Assembly: GCF_014197205.1 (NCBI RefSeq)
Contig: NZ_JACIFD010000016.1
Coordinates: 1-33,135 of the forward strand
Origin: Canibacter oris
GTDB taxonomy: Bacteria > Actinomycetota > Actinomycetes > Actinomycetales > Microbacteriaceae
DNA: 33,135 nucleotides
Direction of reading: 5' to 3'
Under the pieces are notes generated by a model. The model did no database searches and was not told where the DNA came from. It was given only the letters and a program-made list of their open reading frames with translations. Position numbers and translations under genes: made by a program. Below are positions 26,075 through 33,135 of the stretch, piece by piece (position 1 is the first letter of the stretch; each line of letters starts with the position of its first letter).

Positions 26075-26898
26075 TTTCCTCCCTTGTTGGCGAGTGCTAA
26101 ATCATACAGTTCCCGGGCGCTCGCACCGGTGCTGGCCGCAACTGCGCGGCAGGCGTCTTTCAACCGCTCTCCCGCTGCGACTCGCTCCGCCACCTGTTGA
26201 TACGCCAGTTCGGCGGTCATCACCTGCGGGGTAGCTCCCGCAACGACCAGCACAATTTCTCCTTTTAACTGGCGCTGCTGCAGTTCCCGCGCCAGCTCAG
26301 CTGCGGTGCCACGCAAAACTTCCTCATAACGTTTGGTGAGTTCACGACAGATTGCGACCGGACGTTCGGGCCCGAAAATTTTGGCTAGCTGCTCCAGGGT
26401 GACGGTGATTCGCTGCGGAGCTTCAAAAAATATGAGGGTGCGCGGGTCATCTTTCAAAGCGCTGAGAGTGCGCGTTAGGTCGTTGGTTTTCCGGGGCAAA
26501 AACCCTTCGAACGCGAAACGATCGGTGGCCATCCCGCTGAGCGCTAGTGCGGTAACTGGGGCGCTGGGGCCAGGGATAACCGTAATCGGAACTTCGGCAA
26601 GCACCGCGGCCGCAACAACCCGATAGCCTGGGTCTGAAACCGTGGGCATCCCGGCGTCGCTCACCAAAACCACATCGCTTGTCGCAGCAAGCTGCGCTAA
26701 CTGCTCAGCCTTATCCTTTTCGTTGTGGTCGTGCACCGCTATCAGCTTCGCCGCGGTGGTGATTTCCAAAAGCTGCAGCAGCTGTTTAGTTTTGCGGGTG
26801 TCTTCCGCGGCGATAACCGTTGCCATCGCCAGAGTTTGCCGCAGCCGGGGTGAAGCATCAGCCAGGTTACCAATCGGGGTAGCAGCCAAAATAAGCAT
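26071..26898 (-). CDS. rsmI: 16S rRNA (cytidine-2'-O)-methyltransferase RsmI
   Basis: Methylates the ribose of C1402 in 16S rRNA, near the P site. The 275-residue protein belongs to the tetrapyrrole methylase fold, with ATPIGNLADASPR (6-18), AAEDTRKTKQLL (30-41), SDAGMPTVSDPGYR (80-93) and GPSAPVTAL followed by GFLPRK. The C-terminus has the small RNA-recognition region. ATG at 26898 has no good Shine-Dalgarno; TAGGCT ends six bases upstream, compatible with a leaderless start. It heads the run rsmI, membrane protein, FKBP, rseP, trmB. The divergent MFS gene begins 78 bp away. Confidence 0.95.
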   Translation of the reverse strand: MLILAATPIGNLADASPRLRQTLAMATVIAAEDTRKTKQLLQLLEITTAAKLIAVHDHNEKDKAEQLAQLAATSDVVLVSDAGMPTVSDPGYRVVAAAVLAEVPITVIPGPSAPVTALALSGMATDRFAFEGFLPRKTNDLTRTLSALKDDPRTLIFFEAPQRITVTLEQLAKIFGPERPVAICRELTKRYEEVLRGTAAELARELQQRQLKGEIVLVVAGATPQVMTAELAYQQVAERVAAGERLKDACRAVAASTGASARELYDLALANKGGK

Positions 26899-26904
26899 AT
26901 TTCT

Positions 26905-26910
26905 AGCCTA
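26905..26910 (-). promoter_or_regulatory. Putative -10 of leaderless rsmI transcript
   Basis: TAGGCT (minus strand) ends six bases before the rsmI ATG. No ribosome site is visible. A few bases beyond is TACTAG, but no definite -35. Confidence 0.35.
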
Positions 26911-26976
26911 GTACAGCTTAGGGTGTGCTGCCGTTAGCCGCTTTTGCGCGGCGCACATAGGGTAAACTTAGCCGCA

Positions 26977-28191
26977 ATGAAGCAGCAGCGTTTTAACCTC
27001 ACCTCGCTCGGGGCGTGGTACCCAGCGCTCACTTTTTTCGCGCGGTTGCCTTTCTCCATGCTCGTGGTCGGAACCCTCACAATGGTTGTTGCGGTGCGTG
27101 ATGCAGTGGATCTCGGCGGCCTAGCTGCCGCCGCGTTGGGCATCGCAAACAGCGTGTGTGCGCCGTTTTTCGGCTCTGTCGCTGACCGCTACGGGCAGCG
27201 CATCGTACTGCTATCTTTGACGTTTGCAAACGTCGCGGCGATGCTGCTGTTAATCGCGGCAACAGTTGGTGGAGCGCCCTGGTATTTGGTTGCCGCAACC
27301 GCTGCCCTGGTGGGGGCCACAATTCCGCTGGTCAGCCCTTTTTCGCGCAGCCGCTGCAATGCCTTTGTGATGCAAAACGCTGCTCCCGCTGAGGTTTCAG
27401 CGCAGCGCACCCGCCTGTTTGCGCAGGAATCAACTCTGGATGAAATCAGTTTTGTTGCCGGGCCATTCCTGGTGGGGCTCATTAGTTTGCTAATCAACCC
27501 GGTCGCCGCGATTTATGTGGCAGCTGCTTGGACGCTGCTGGGCAGCCTGTTTTTCCTTGCGCACCCCTCGGCAGCACTAACCGCCGCCTCGCAGCGTGAG
27601 GTGCAAGCGGACGCGGCGCCGCAGCCACTGTCGCTGCTCCGCACTCTCACCGCGAAACCAATCGCGCTGCTGGTGCTGCTACACCTCACTATTGGTAGCG
27701 TTTTCGGCGCTACTTTAACCTCGCTAACCGCGATTCTCGCCGCCGCTGATAACGCCAACAGCTCCGGTATCTGGTACGGCCTGCTAGGTTGCAGCTCCGC
27801 GGCGATGGCACTGGCAACCGCAAAATTCTCGCCACGGTTCACCGCGATTAGTCGCCTTGTCGTGTTCAGCACGGTAGCAGTGCTCGGCACTGTGCTGTAT
27901 GCGGCCGTGCACTCTAACCCGATACTGCTGGGATTGGGGTTGCTCTGCCTCGGCGTGGGAATCGGACCGGTGCTCGTAACAGGCTTTGCGCTCGGTGCAG
28001 AACGCAGCCCCCAGGGTCGCACCACAACCGTTATCACGCAACTGACAGCGGCGATTACGATGGGGCAGGCTACAACTGCAGCCCTGACGGGGCAGTTATC
28101 CGGGCAGCTGGGGTTTACGACGGCGGCTCTGATGCCTGCTGTTGCCAGTGTCTTAATGCTGTTGCTGGCGACCCAGAACCGTCGTGTTTAG
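26977..28191 (+). CDS. Major facilitator superfamily transporter (putative efflux)
   Basis: A 404-residue membrane protein with about twelve helices in two halves, joined by a hydrophilic loop (about 195-225). The between-helix-2-and-3 motif is SVADRYGQRIVLLS (about 67-80), of the DHA/efflux MFS kind. A conserved substrate-binding-like QESTLDEISFVAGPFLVG segment (about 149-166) is present. Substrate unknown. The ATG at 26977 was chosen because homology starts at MKQQRFNL; the upstream 11 codons are rejected. TAAACT lies eight bases upstream and no Shine-Dalgarno is visible. The gene ends within four bases of the converging TRIC gene end. Confidence 0.9.
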   Translation: MKQQRFNLTSLGAWYPALTFFARLPFSMLVVGTLTMVVAVRDAVDLGGLAAAALGIANSVCAPFFGSVADRYGQRIVLLSLTFANVAAMLLLIAATVGGAPWYLVAATAALVGATIPLVSPFSRSRCNAFVMQNAAPAEVSAQRTRLFAQESTLDEISFVAGPFLVGLISLLINPVAAIYVAAAWTLLGSLFFLAHPSAALTAASQREVQADAAPQPLSLLRTLTAKPIALLVLLHLTIGSVFGATLTSLTAILAAADNANSSGIWYGLLGCSSAAMALATAKFSPRFTAISRLVVFSTVAVLGTVLYAAVHSNPILLGLGLLCLGVGIGPVLVTGFALGAERSPQGRTTTVITQLTAAITMGQATTAALTGQLSGQLGFTTAALMPAVASVLMLLLATQNRRV

Positions 28192-28823
28192 GAAGAAACC
28201 CCACTGGCTTCCGCGGGACGCGGCACCGGCAGCTGCCAGCCCCGACTGTATGACACCAGGCGCAGCACAATCGCAAGCGCACCTCCCACGGCAGACGCCA
28301 ACACGATATCTGCGGTGAACTTCATGAGCAGCGCTGCGGTAATCGCGCCCGCAAACGCGGACACCGCGTACAGCTCGCGAGTCAAAACTCCGGGAACAGT
28401 ATTGACAAGCACGTCACGCACCACGCCGCCACCGATTGCAGTAATAGTACCCACAAAAACCGCGGTGAGCAAGGGTTCCGAGATGGAAATCGCCCACGCC
28501 GCGCCATTTGCGCTAAACAGTCCCAACCCGAAGGCGTCAAAAACAACTTCGAAGTGCCGCAGCCTGGTTATTTTAGGGTGGAAGAAAAACACTACCAAGG
28601 AACCCGCGACCGCGACCGCTGCATTTGGCCAATAAACCAGGCTGGTGGGCGGGTTAATCCCCAGCAAAATATCGCGTAGAATCCCGCCGCCGATGCCGGT
28701 TGATGCGCCGACCACAATGACGCCCAGCAAATCAAGATTGTGCCGCACTCCAACCAAAGCCCCAGAAATCGCAAAAGCGAGGATGCCTGCAAACTGTAGC
28801 ACTGCGTAAATTATTTCTCCCAC
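28188..28823 (-). CDS. TRIC-type (UPF0126/YicG-like) cation channel family protein
   Basis: A 211-residue seven-helix membrane protein with the two internal repeats of the prokaryotic trimeric intracellular cation channel family: GIGGGILRDILLG in the first half (about 43-55) and AIGGGVVRDVLVN in the second (about 129-141). Archaeal and bacterial members conduct monovalent cations as trimers; the actinobacterial role is unknown. GTG at 28823 is the start (MGEIIYAVLQFAG). TAACAT precedes it by seven bases. Stop codons of this gene and the plus-strand MFS gene overlap (28188-28191). It is divergent from sufS with 35 bp in between. Confidence 0.88.
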   Translation of the reverse strand: MGEIIYAVLQFAGILAFAISGALVGVRHNLDLLGVIVVGASTGIGGGILRDILLGINPPTSLVYWPNAAVAVAGSLVVFFFHPKITRLRHFEVVFDAFGLGLFSANGAAWAISISEPLLTAVFVGTITAIGGGVVRDVLVNTVPGVLTRELYAVSAFAGAITAALLMKFTADIVLASAVGGALAIVLRLVSYSRGWQLPVPRPAEASGVSS

Positions 28824-28830
28824 AGGAATA

Positions 28831-28836
28831 ATGTTA
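28831..28836 (-). promoter_or_regulatory. Putative -10 of leaderless TRIC-family transcript
   Basis: TAACAT (minus strand) ends seven bases before the GTG start. The whole divergent gap is only 35 bp and carries promoters for both directions, so regulation of the two genes may be linked. Confidence 0.4.
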
Positions 28837-28858
28837 ACTGGTAAGGCAAGATAGTATT

Positions 28859-30196
28859 ATGCAGTTTTCTAATTTGGCGACCCCGCCGGTGACCGCTTCC
28901 GGGCAGCTCGATGTGCCCCAGTTACGGCAACTTTTCCCGTTTTATGAGGCTGTGGATCGCGCCCGCGCCGGCGGCGCAGCTGCGCCGGTCTACCTGGATG
29001 CGGCAGCTACCAGTCAACGCCCGCAGGCGGTGCTCGCTGCAGAATACGAGTTCGCTGCTTTTAAGAACGCGGCAGTACACCGCGGCACCAGCGCCGCAAC
29101 CGGCGTAGCTACTGATGCTTTCGAGTCTGCTCGCGAAAGAGTCGCGAATTTTTTGGGCTGTGGTGACAGCTACACGCTGGTGTGGCAGGCGGGCGCCACG
29201 GATGCGCTGAACACACTGGCTTTCGCCTTTTCGGAGGCAACAGTTGCGGCGGCGGCTGATCCGCACTCTCCCGCTCGCCGGTTTGCGCTAGATGGCAGCA
29301 GCGAGATTGTGGTGACGGTTGCGGAGCATCACGCGAATCTGGTGCCGTGGCAGCGGCTGGCGGCGCGCACCGGGGCGAAGCTCGTGGTGGTGCCGGTCAC
29401 CGCAGCTGGTATTTGGGAGCTCGACGCGCTACGGCAGCGACTGTCACCGCGCACCCGGGTTGTGGCTTTCACCCATCTGTCGAATGTCACCGGGTGGCTG
29501 AGCCCGGTGCAGGATGTGGTGCAGCTGGTGGCGCAGCTGACAGGCGGCAACGCCGTAACAGTTTTGGATGCCTGCCAGTCAGTGCCGCATCTGCCCTTTG
29601 ACGTTGCTGCTTTGGGCGTAGACTTCGCGGTTTTCTCGGGCCATAAAATGTATGCCCCAAACGGCATAGGCGGCTTGCTTGGCAAAACCGAGCTGCTGCA
29701 GCTACTGCCTCCAGCGAAAACCGGTGGCAGCGCTATCACTAAGGTCACGGCTGAAGCCGCCGAGTTTTTGCCGCCGCCGCATCGTTTCGAGCCAGGCACC
29801 CAGCCGGTGAGCCAGGTCATTGGCCTCGGCGCCGCGGTTGACTTTATCTCGGCGATTGGGATGCCGCTGCTAGCTCAGCGGGAGCAGCAGCTCTCCGACT
29901 ATCTCTATCAGCGGCTCGCAGAGCTGCCCGGGGTTAACTTGCTCGGGCCAGCAACCTCACGTGCCGGACTGGTGGCTTTTACCCTGACAGGGGTGCATCC
30001 GCACGATGCCAGCCAGGTGTTAGACACCAACGATGTTGTGGTACGGGTGGGCCACCACTGTGCGCAGCCACTACATCGCGCACTGGGGATTAATTCCAGC
30101 GTGCGCGCGAGCATCAGCGCTGCCACCACCACGGTAGAAATTGATATGCTCATTGCGGGTATTCGCGACGTACAGAAATATTTTGGAGTGCAATAA
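28859..30196 (+). CDS. sufS: Cysteine desulfurase SufS
   Basis: A class V PLP aminotransferase that removes sulfur from cysteine for Fe-S cluster assembly. Of 445 residues, the PLP lysine is Lys263 in FSGHKMYAPNGIGGL, the cofactor-stacking histidine is in AEHHANLVPW (155-164), the persulfide-carrying cysteine is Cys401 in VGHHCAQPLH, and the substrate carboxylate-binding Arg416 is in VRASIS. The VGHHCAQPLH context is that of group II (SufS) enzymes, which need an acceptor partner; sufU next door provides one. ATG at 28859 follows a GGTAAGG about 12 bases upstream. Stop TAA overlaps the sufU ATG. sufB, sufC and sufD are not adjacent. Confidence 0.93.
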   Translation: MQFSNLATPPVTASGQLDVPQLRQLFPFYEAVDRARAGGAAAPVYLDAAATSQRPQAVLAAEYEFAAFKNAAVHRGTSAATGVATDAFESARERVANFLGCGDSYTLVWQAGATDALNTLAFAFSEATVAAAADPHSPARRFALDGSSEIVVTVAEHHANLVPWQRLAARTGAKLVVVPVTAAGIWELDALRQRLSPRTRVVAFTHLSNVTGWLSPVQDVVQLVAQLTGGNAVTVLDACQSVPHLPFDVAALGVDFAVFSGHKMYAPNGIGGLLGKTELLQLLPPAKTGGSAITKVTAEAAEFLPPPHRFEPGTQPVSQVIGLGAAVDFISAIGMPLLAQREQQLSDYLYQRLAELPGVNLLGPATSRAGLVAFTLTGVHPHDASQVLDTNDVVVRVGHHCAQPLHRALGINSSVRASISAATTTVEIDMLIAGIRDVQKYFGVQ

Positions 30197-30657
30197 TGCA
30201 GGGTCTTGACAGTCTTTACCAGGAGCTTATTCTGGATCACGCAAAACGGCCGCACGGCAAGGGTGAGCTGGCCACGAGCTCCGCTCGCACCGCTTCGCAT
30301 CACGAGCTGAACCCCAGCTGCGGTGACGAAATCACCCTTGATATTGCGGTCGAGGGCGATAAAATCGTGGAGCTGAAGTGGCGCGGCGATGGCTGTTCGA
30401 TCTCGATGGCTGCGGCCTCTGCGCTGGCGCTGCTGATTAACGAGGAGCAGCCAACCCTGCAGGAAGCAAACGCTAAAATCGCCGCTTTTAGGCAGATGCT
30501 GCATAGCCGCGGCGCGGGCACTGCTGATGAGGAGCTGCTCGGCGATGCTGTGGCTTTCCAGGGCGTCAGCAAGTTTGTGATGCGTATCAAATGCGCCATG
30601 CTGAGCTGGGTCGCGCTTGAGGCTGACATCAAACAGCTTAGCGACAACCCGCAGTAA
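30196..30657 (+). CDS. sufU: Zinc-dependent sulfurtransferase SufU
   Basis: A 153-residue partner of SufS that receives the persulfide sulfur by zinc-ligand swapping. The zinc site is complete: Cys42 and Asp44 in NPSCGDEI, Cys67 in GDGCSISMA and Cys133 in IKCAMLSW. The N-terminus has the family LYQELILDHAKRPHG (7-21). The 18- to 21-residue insertion between the second Cys and the last Cys, which separates SufU from IscU, is present. The ATG shares its A with the sufS stop (TAATG). It is followed directly by an intrinsic terminator. Confidence 0.95.
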   Translation: MQGLDSLYQELILDHAKRPHGKGELATSSARTASHHELNPSCGDEITLDIAVEGDKIVELKWRGDGCSISMAAASALALLINEEQPTLQEANAKIAAFRQMLHSRGAGTADEELLGDAVAFQGVSKFVMRIKCAMLSWVALEADIKQLSDNPQ

Positions 30658-30662
30658 CCACG

Positions 30663-30705
30663 AGCGGCGAGACACCACCTGGGTGCCTCGCCGCTTTTAG
30701 TTTTG
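30663..30705 (+). terminator. Intrinsic terminator after sufU
   Basis: A GC-rich stem (30663-30676 with 30681-30695, one A-C mismatch, 4-nt loop) is followed by TTTTAGTTTT. It begins six bases after the sufU stop and closes the sufS-sufU unit. Confidence 0.85.
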
Positions 30706-30707
30706 CG

Positions 30708-30729
30708 TGGTGGGTGGATCCACCCACCA
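30708..30729. repeat. 22-bp perfect palindrome between converging sufU and AI-2E genes
   Basis: A self-complementary 22-bp palindrome (centre 30718/30719, GGATCC at the core). It starts four bases from the AI-2E stop and could form a hairpin in the minus-strand RNA, but there is no T tract after it on that strand, so its role as a terminator is uncertain. Together with the sufU terminator it insulates the two convergent units. Confidence 0.6.
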
Positions 30730-30733
30730 AATT

Positions 30734-31882
30734 TTACTCTTGCAGTCCCGGATGTTTTTCGCGAGCCCAGGCAGCCGGCTTATTTGGGCCGTCCCAAACT
30801 TTGATAGCTGCCCACACTGCAGCCACGATCGGCACCGCCAAAACCGCGCCGAGGATCTTGGCAAGTACGGTACCGACTGTGAGTGCAAGCAGAATCACCA
30901 GTGGATGTAGCTTCAGGGCACGGCCCATCACAACAGGCTGCAGGAAGTTACCCTCCAACTGGTTCACGACCACCACGATGGCGATTACGATAATCGCGCT
31001 CCACATACCGTTAGACACCAGCGCCACCAGAGCAGCGAGGATTCCGGCAATTGTGGCACCGACCAGCGGCACGAACGACAGCACAAACACCAGCACCGCG
31101 AGCGGCAGCGCCAACGGCACCTGCAGGATAAACAACCCGATGCCGATGCCAACGGCGTCAACGGCGGCTACAATTGCCGTACCGCGAATGTAAGAGCCGA
31201 AGGTTTCAACAGTTGCCTTGCCAACGCGCATTGCGCGGTCATAGTGCTCGCCGTGGAACGGGCGGCACAAGAATTCCCAAATCTCTTTGCCGTCTTTCAG
31301 GAAGAAGAACAGGATCACCACCAGCAGCACGAAACCGGCGAAGAAGTTACCGACTGCGCCGCCAACCGCGCCGCCAACCGCAACCGCGTTGGAGCCGAAT
31401 TTCGAGCTGGTCACAAACTCCATAGCTTGCTGTTGCCACTGTTCGAGCTGGACGCTGTCGATTGAATCCGCAAACGGCAGACCCTGCACAAATTCAATAA
31501 TCTGGTTGAAACCGCTAGCCGCACTCTCTGCTAGCTTGTCCCACTGGTTAATTACCGCGTTCACAATCATCCAGCCGACACCGCCGAGCACCGCCACTGT
31601 GCCAAGCAACACAATCGCGGTTGCTCCCAGTGCCGGGACCCCTTTGCTGCGCAGCAGTTGCATCAGAGGATTAAAGGTTGCTGCCAAAATTACCGCGAGC
31701 AGCAGCGGAATCGCCACAGTGCTGACCTGCGCCAAGCCCCAAATGGCGAGCGCACCGATGCCAATCACAATCATGGTTTGCAGGGAGCGGGTCGCGAGCT
31801 TACCGATGGTGTCTGACCACAGGGTTTTTGGGGTCGCTACTGGCGTTTCAGGAGCTTGTTTGTGAGTTTTGCAACCAAACAT
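30734..31882 (-). CDS. AI-2E family membrane protein (putative transporter)
   Basis: A 382-residue membrane protein of the AI-2 exporter (PF01594-like) family. It has a soluble N-terminus, two N-terminal helices (about 35-80), a periplasmic-type region around 95-150, a conserved middle helix cluster with FFFLKDGKEIWEFL, and C-terminal LPLAVLVFVLSFVPLVGATIAG and NQLEGNFLQPVVMGR motifs, all typical. Some members export AI-2, others sodium/proton or other compounds; the substrate cannot be told. The ATG at 31882 has a GGAAGAG Shine-Dalgarno five bases upstream; an in-frame TTG four codons earlier lies in that site and is rejected. The 115-bp upstream region contains a GCATC/GATGC hairpin (31907-31921) and no certain promoter. 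Confidence 0.88.
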   Translation of the reverse strand: MFGCKTHKQAPETPVATPKTLWSDTIGKLATRSLQTMIVIGIGALAIWGLAQVSTVAIPLLLAVILAATFNPLMQLLRSKGVPALGATAIVLLGTVAVLGGVGWMIVNAVINQWDKLAESAASGFNQIIEFVQGLPFADSIDSVQLEQWQQQAMEFVTSSKFGSNAVAVGGAVGGAVGNFFAGFVLLVVILFFFLKDGKEIWEFLCRPFHGEHYDRAMRVGKATVETFGSYIRGTAIVAAVDAVGIGIGLFILQVPLALPLAVLVFVLSFVPLVGATIAGILAALVALVSNGMWSAIIVIAIVVVVNQLEGNFLQPVVMGRALKLHPLVILLALTVGTVLAKILGAVLAVPIVAAVWAAIKVWDGPNKPAAWAREKHPGLQE

Positions 31883-31997
31883 TTTCTCTTCCAAATCTGT
31901 GACGGTGCATCGCGAGGATGCGTGGAGCTATAAGCTTACCGGAATGTCTTTAAATAACGCACCTGGGCGGCCTGGCTAGGCATGCCACAGCTGCCCG

Positions 31998-32912
31998 CTA
32001 GCGTGGCGCCGCTGCGCTGCGCAGCGTTCCGGTTTTGGTGGGCGCTGCGACGATATCCCGACGGCGGCGGATTCCGGCGAGCAGGCCGTGGCGTGGCGCG
32101 AACAGCCAGCACAGCCCAAAAATCAGGGTTGCCACCAGCACGATTGCGGCGCCGGAGGGAAGGTTAAACCCCCATGACAGGTACATCCCCACGACCGCCG
32201 CCAACACGCCCATGGCCGGGGCTACCAACATCATCGTCTCCAATCTTTCTGTGATCAACCGGGCGGTTGCTGCGGGGGTCAGGAGCAGCGCCAAAACCAA
32301 AATATTCCCCATGCTCTTAACCGCTACCACAACTGCGACAGCGACCGCGATGTAGAGCACTACATCGAGCAGTAGCACCCGCAGCCCGGCGGTGCGCGCC
32401 AGTTCCTTATCGAGCGCCACCAGCACAAAACCACGTTTGAACACCAGCACCACCGTGAGCAGCAACAGTGTGACGACGGCGGTGACCAGCACATCCGCCG
32501 CAGTGCTCGAACCAAAGGATCCGAACAGCACCTGTTGCAGTGCTCCCGCATAGCCGGGAGCGAAGGTAATAATCATAATGCCGGAGGCGAAGGCGGTAAC
32601 TAGCAGAATACCAATGAGGGTGTCCGGTTTTACTCGGTTGCGTACCGTTAATAGCGCGATAATTGCGGCTGCAGCGACCCCGCTAGCAGCACCGCTTAGA
32701 AGCAGCGATCCCTGCAACACAAACGCTAGCGCCAGCCCCGGAAACACGGCGTGAGCGGTAGCGTCACCGATAAACGCCATCCCGCGTAGCACCACGAAAG
32801 TTCCTAGCACGCCGCACACCACTGCGCTCAGCAGTGCCAAAAGCAGGGCGTAACCCAAAAACCGCAGCTCCGGGTCGGTGAGGTCGGCGATAAAATCAAT
32901 CGGGTTAGGCAT
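31998..32912 (-). CDS. Metal-type ABC transporter permease (ZnuB/MntB family)
   Basis: A 304-residue integral membrane subunit of the zinc/manganese/iron ABC family (ABC-3), with eight or nine helices. The family element FIGDATAHAVFPGLALAF (about 48-65) is near the N-terminus and MGNILVLALLLTPAATARLI, the last conserved helix motif, at about 202-221. The C-terminal tail is basic (GIRRRRD). The ATG at 32912 overlaps the end of the ATPase gene by eight bases, and its GGAGGAG Shine-Dalgarno is inside that gene, so they are coupled. The metal cannot be decided. A substrate-binding protein is expected outside the window, to the right. Confidence 0.88.
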   Translation of the reverse strand: MPNPIDFIADLTDPELRFLGYALLLALLSAVVCGVLGTFVVLRGMAFIGDATAHAVFPGLALAFVLQGSLLLSGAASGVAAAAIIALLTVRNRVKPDTLIGILLVTAFASGIMIITFAPGYAGALQQVLFGSFGSSTAADVLVTAVVTLLLLTVVLVFKRGFVLVALDKELARTAGLRVLLLDVVLYIAVAVAVVVAVKSMGNILVLALLLTPAATARLITERLETMMLVAPAMGVLAAVVGMYLSWGFNLPSGAAIVLVATLIFGLCWLFAPRHGLLAGIRRRRDIVAAPTKTGTLRSAAAPR

Positions 32913-33135
32913 GCTGCTCCTCCGCTGCAATGGTTGATTGTGGATCGCTGGCAGGGCGCACCCCCAGCGCAGTCAGCAGCGGATGCGTGGCGCCGACTTC
33001 AAAGGTACGCTGCCACGCGGTGCTGCTACGCAGCTGCTGCGGGGTGCCGCTGCCCTGCACAGTGCCACTCAACAGAATCAGCCGGTCACAGTGCGCCTGT
33101 GCCTCGATGAGATCGTGGGTCACCATCAACACGGT
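32905..33135 (-). CDS. ABC transporter ATP-binding protein, C-terminal fragment (runs off window)
   Basis: The frame is open from the right window edge and ends at TAA 32905-32907, giving the last 76 residues. The H-loop region TVLMVTHDLIEAQAHCDRL at the window edge is the switch histidine motif after Walker B, followed by LILLSGTVQGSGTPQQL typical of metal-importer ATPases. The preceding P-loop, Q-loop and signature are outside the window. It partners with the overlapping permease gene downstream. Confidence 0.85.
   Translation of the reverse strand, partial: TVLMVTHDLIEAQAHCDRLILLSGTVQGSGTPQQLRSSTAWQRTFEVGATHPLLTALGVRPASDPQSTIAAEEQHA

Noticed and set aside
31883-31894. TTG start for the AI-2E family gene four codons upstream
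   Set aside because: It lies in the GGAAGAG Shine-Dalgarno that serves the ATG at 31882.

Overview
This window is a chromosomal housekeeping segment from an actinobacterium. The supporting evidence is the gene order argS-hom-thrB-rho-prfA-prmC-tsaC-wecA-atpIBEFHAGDC, a two-part FKBP lipoprotein, the SufS/SufU pair, and several start codons with an actinobacterial leaderless-promoter look. Base composition is moderate (mid-50s % GC by eye). A short ATP synthase epsilon subunit and the large lipoprotein PPIase suggest something near the Micrococcales/Microbacteriaceae, but the genus cannot be named from the sequence alone.

Layout: (1) 1-1350, minus strand: the N-terminal part of a PP2C phosphatase and a YaaA-family protein. 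(2) 1372-11782, minus: the complete F-type ATP synthase operon closed by a strong intrinsic terminator. It is preceded upstream by prmC (release-factor methylation), tsaC (t6A tRNA modification) and a WecA-like undecaprenyl/decaprenyl-phosphate GlcNAc-1-phosphate transferase. (3) 11842-13479, plus: a cysteine biosynthesis pair, cysK and cysE, with its own promoter. (4) 13517-18068, minus: an MFS transporter, prfA and a highly unusual Rho. (5) 18178-22123, minus: thrB, hom and argS, with tRNA-Arg(CCG) divergent from argS. (6) 22402-26898, minus: a five-gene run of trmB, rseP-type site-2 protease, FKBP lipoprotein, a small membrane protein and rsmI. (7) 26977-30657: an MFS protein, a convergent TRIC-type channel protein, then divergent sufS-sufU. 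(8) 30734-33135, minus: an AI-2E family membrane protein and a metal-type ABC permease with the end of its ATPase.

The most striking finding is the Rho homologue at 16029-18068. Its RNA-binding OB-fold is almost textbook, but every catalytic position I can align in the ATPase core is replaced: the Walker A lysine is Val445, the Asp-Glu pair before Arg-Pro-Glu-Glu is Gly471-Gly472, the arginine finger is Ser604, and the Q-loop and R-loop signatures are unrecognisable. The frame is open over 679 codons, and conserved surface and core positions persist, so it looks like a maintained pseudo-ATPase rather than a decaying gene. It also carries a long Ala/Thr/Glu-rich N-terminal extension with three AT-hook-like KRRGRPRK motifs, two of them in a near-identical ~135-bp duplication. 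Intrinsic terminators with clear hairpins are present in the window, compatible with (but not proof of) reduced dependence on Rho.

Other notable points are the insertion of MFS-cysE-cysK between prfA and prmC with no rpmE beside rho; absence of lysA and thrC from the argS-hom-thrB cluster; a possible CTG start for atpB; and a recurring TANNNT-(6-7 nt)-start-codon arrangement, without a convincing Shine-Dalgarno, at prmC, argS, rsmI, trmB and the TRIC gene.
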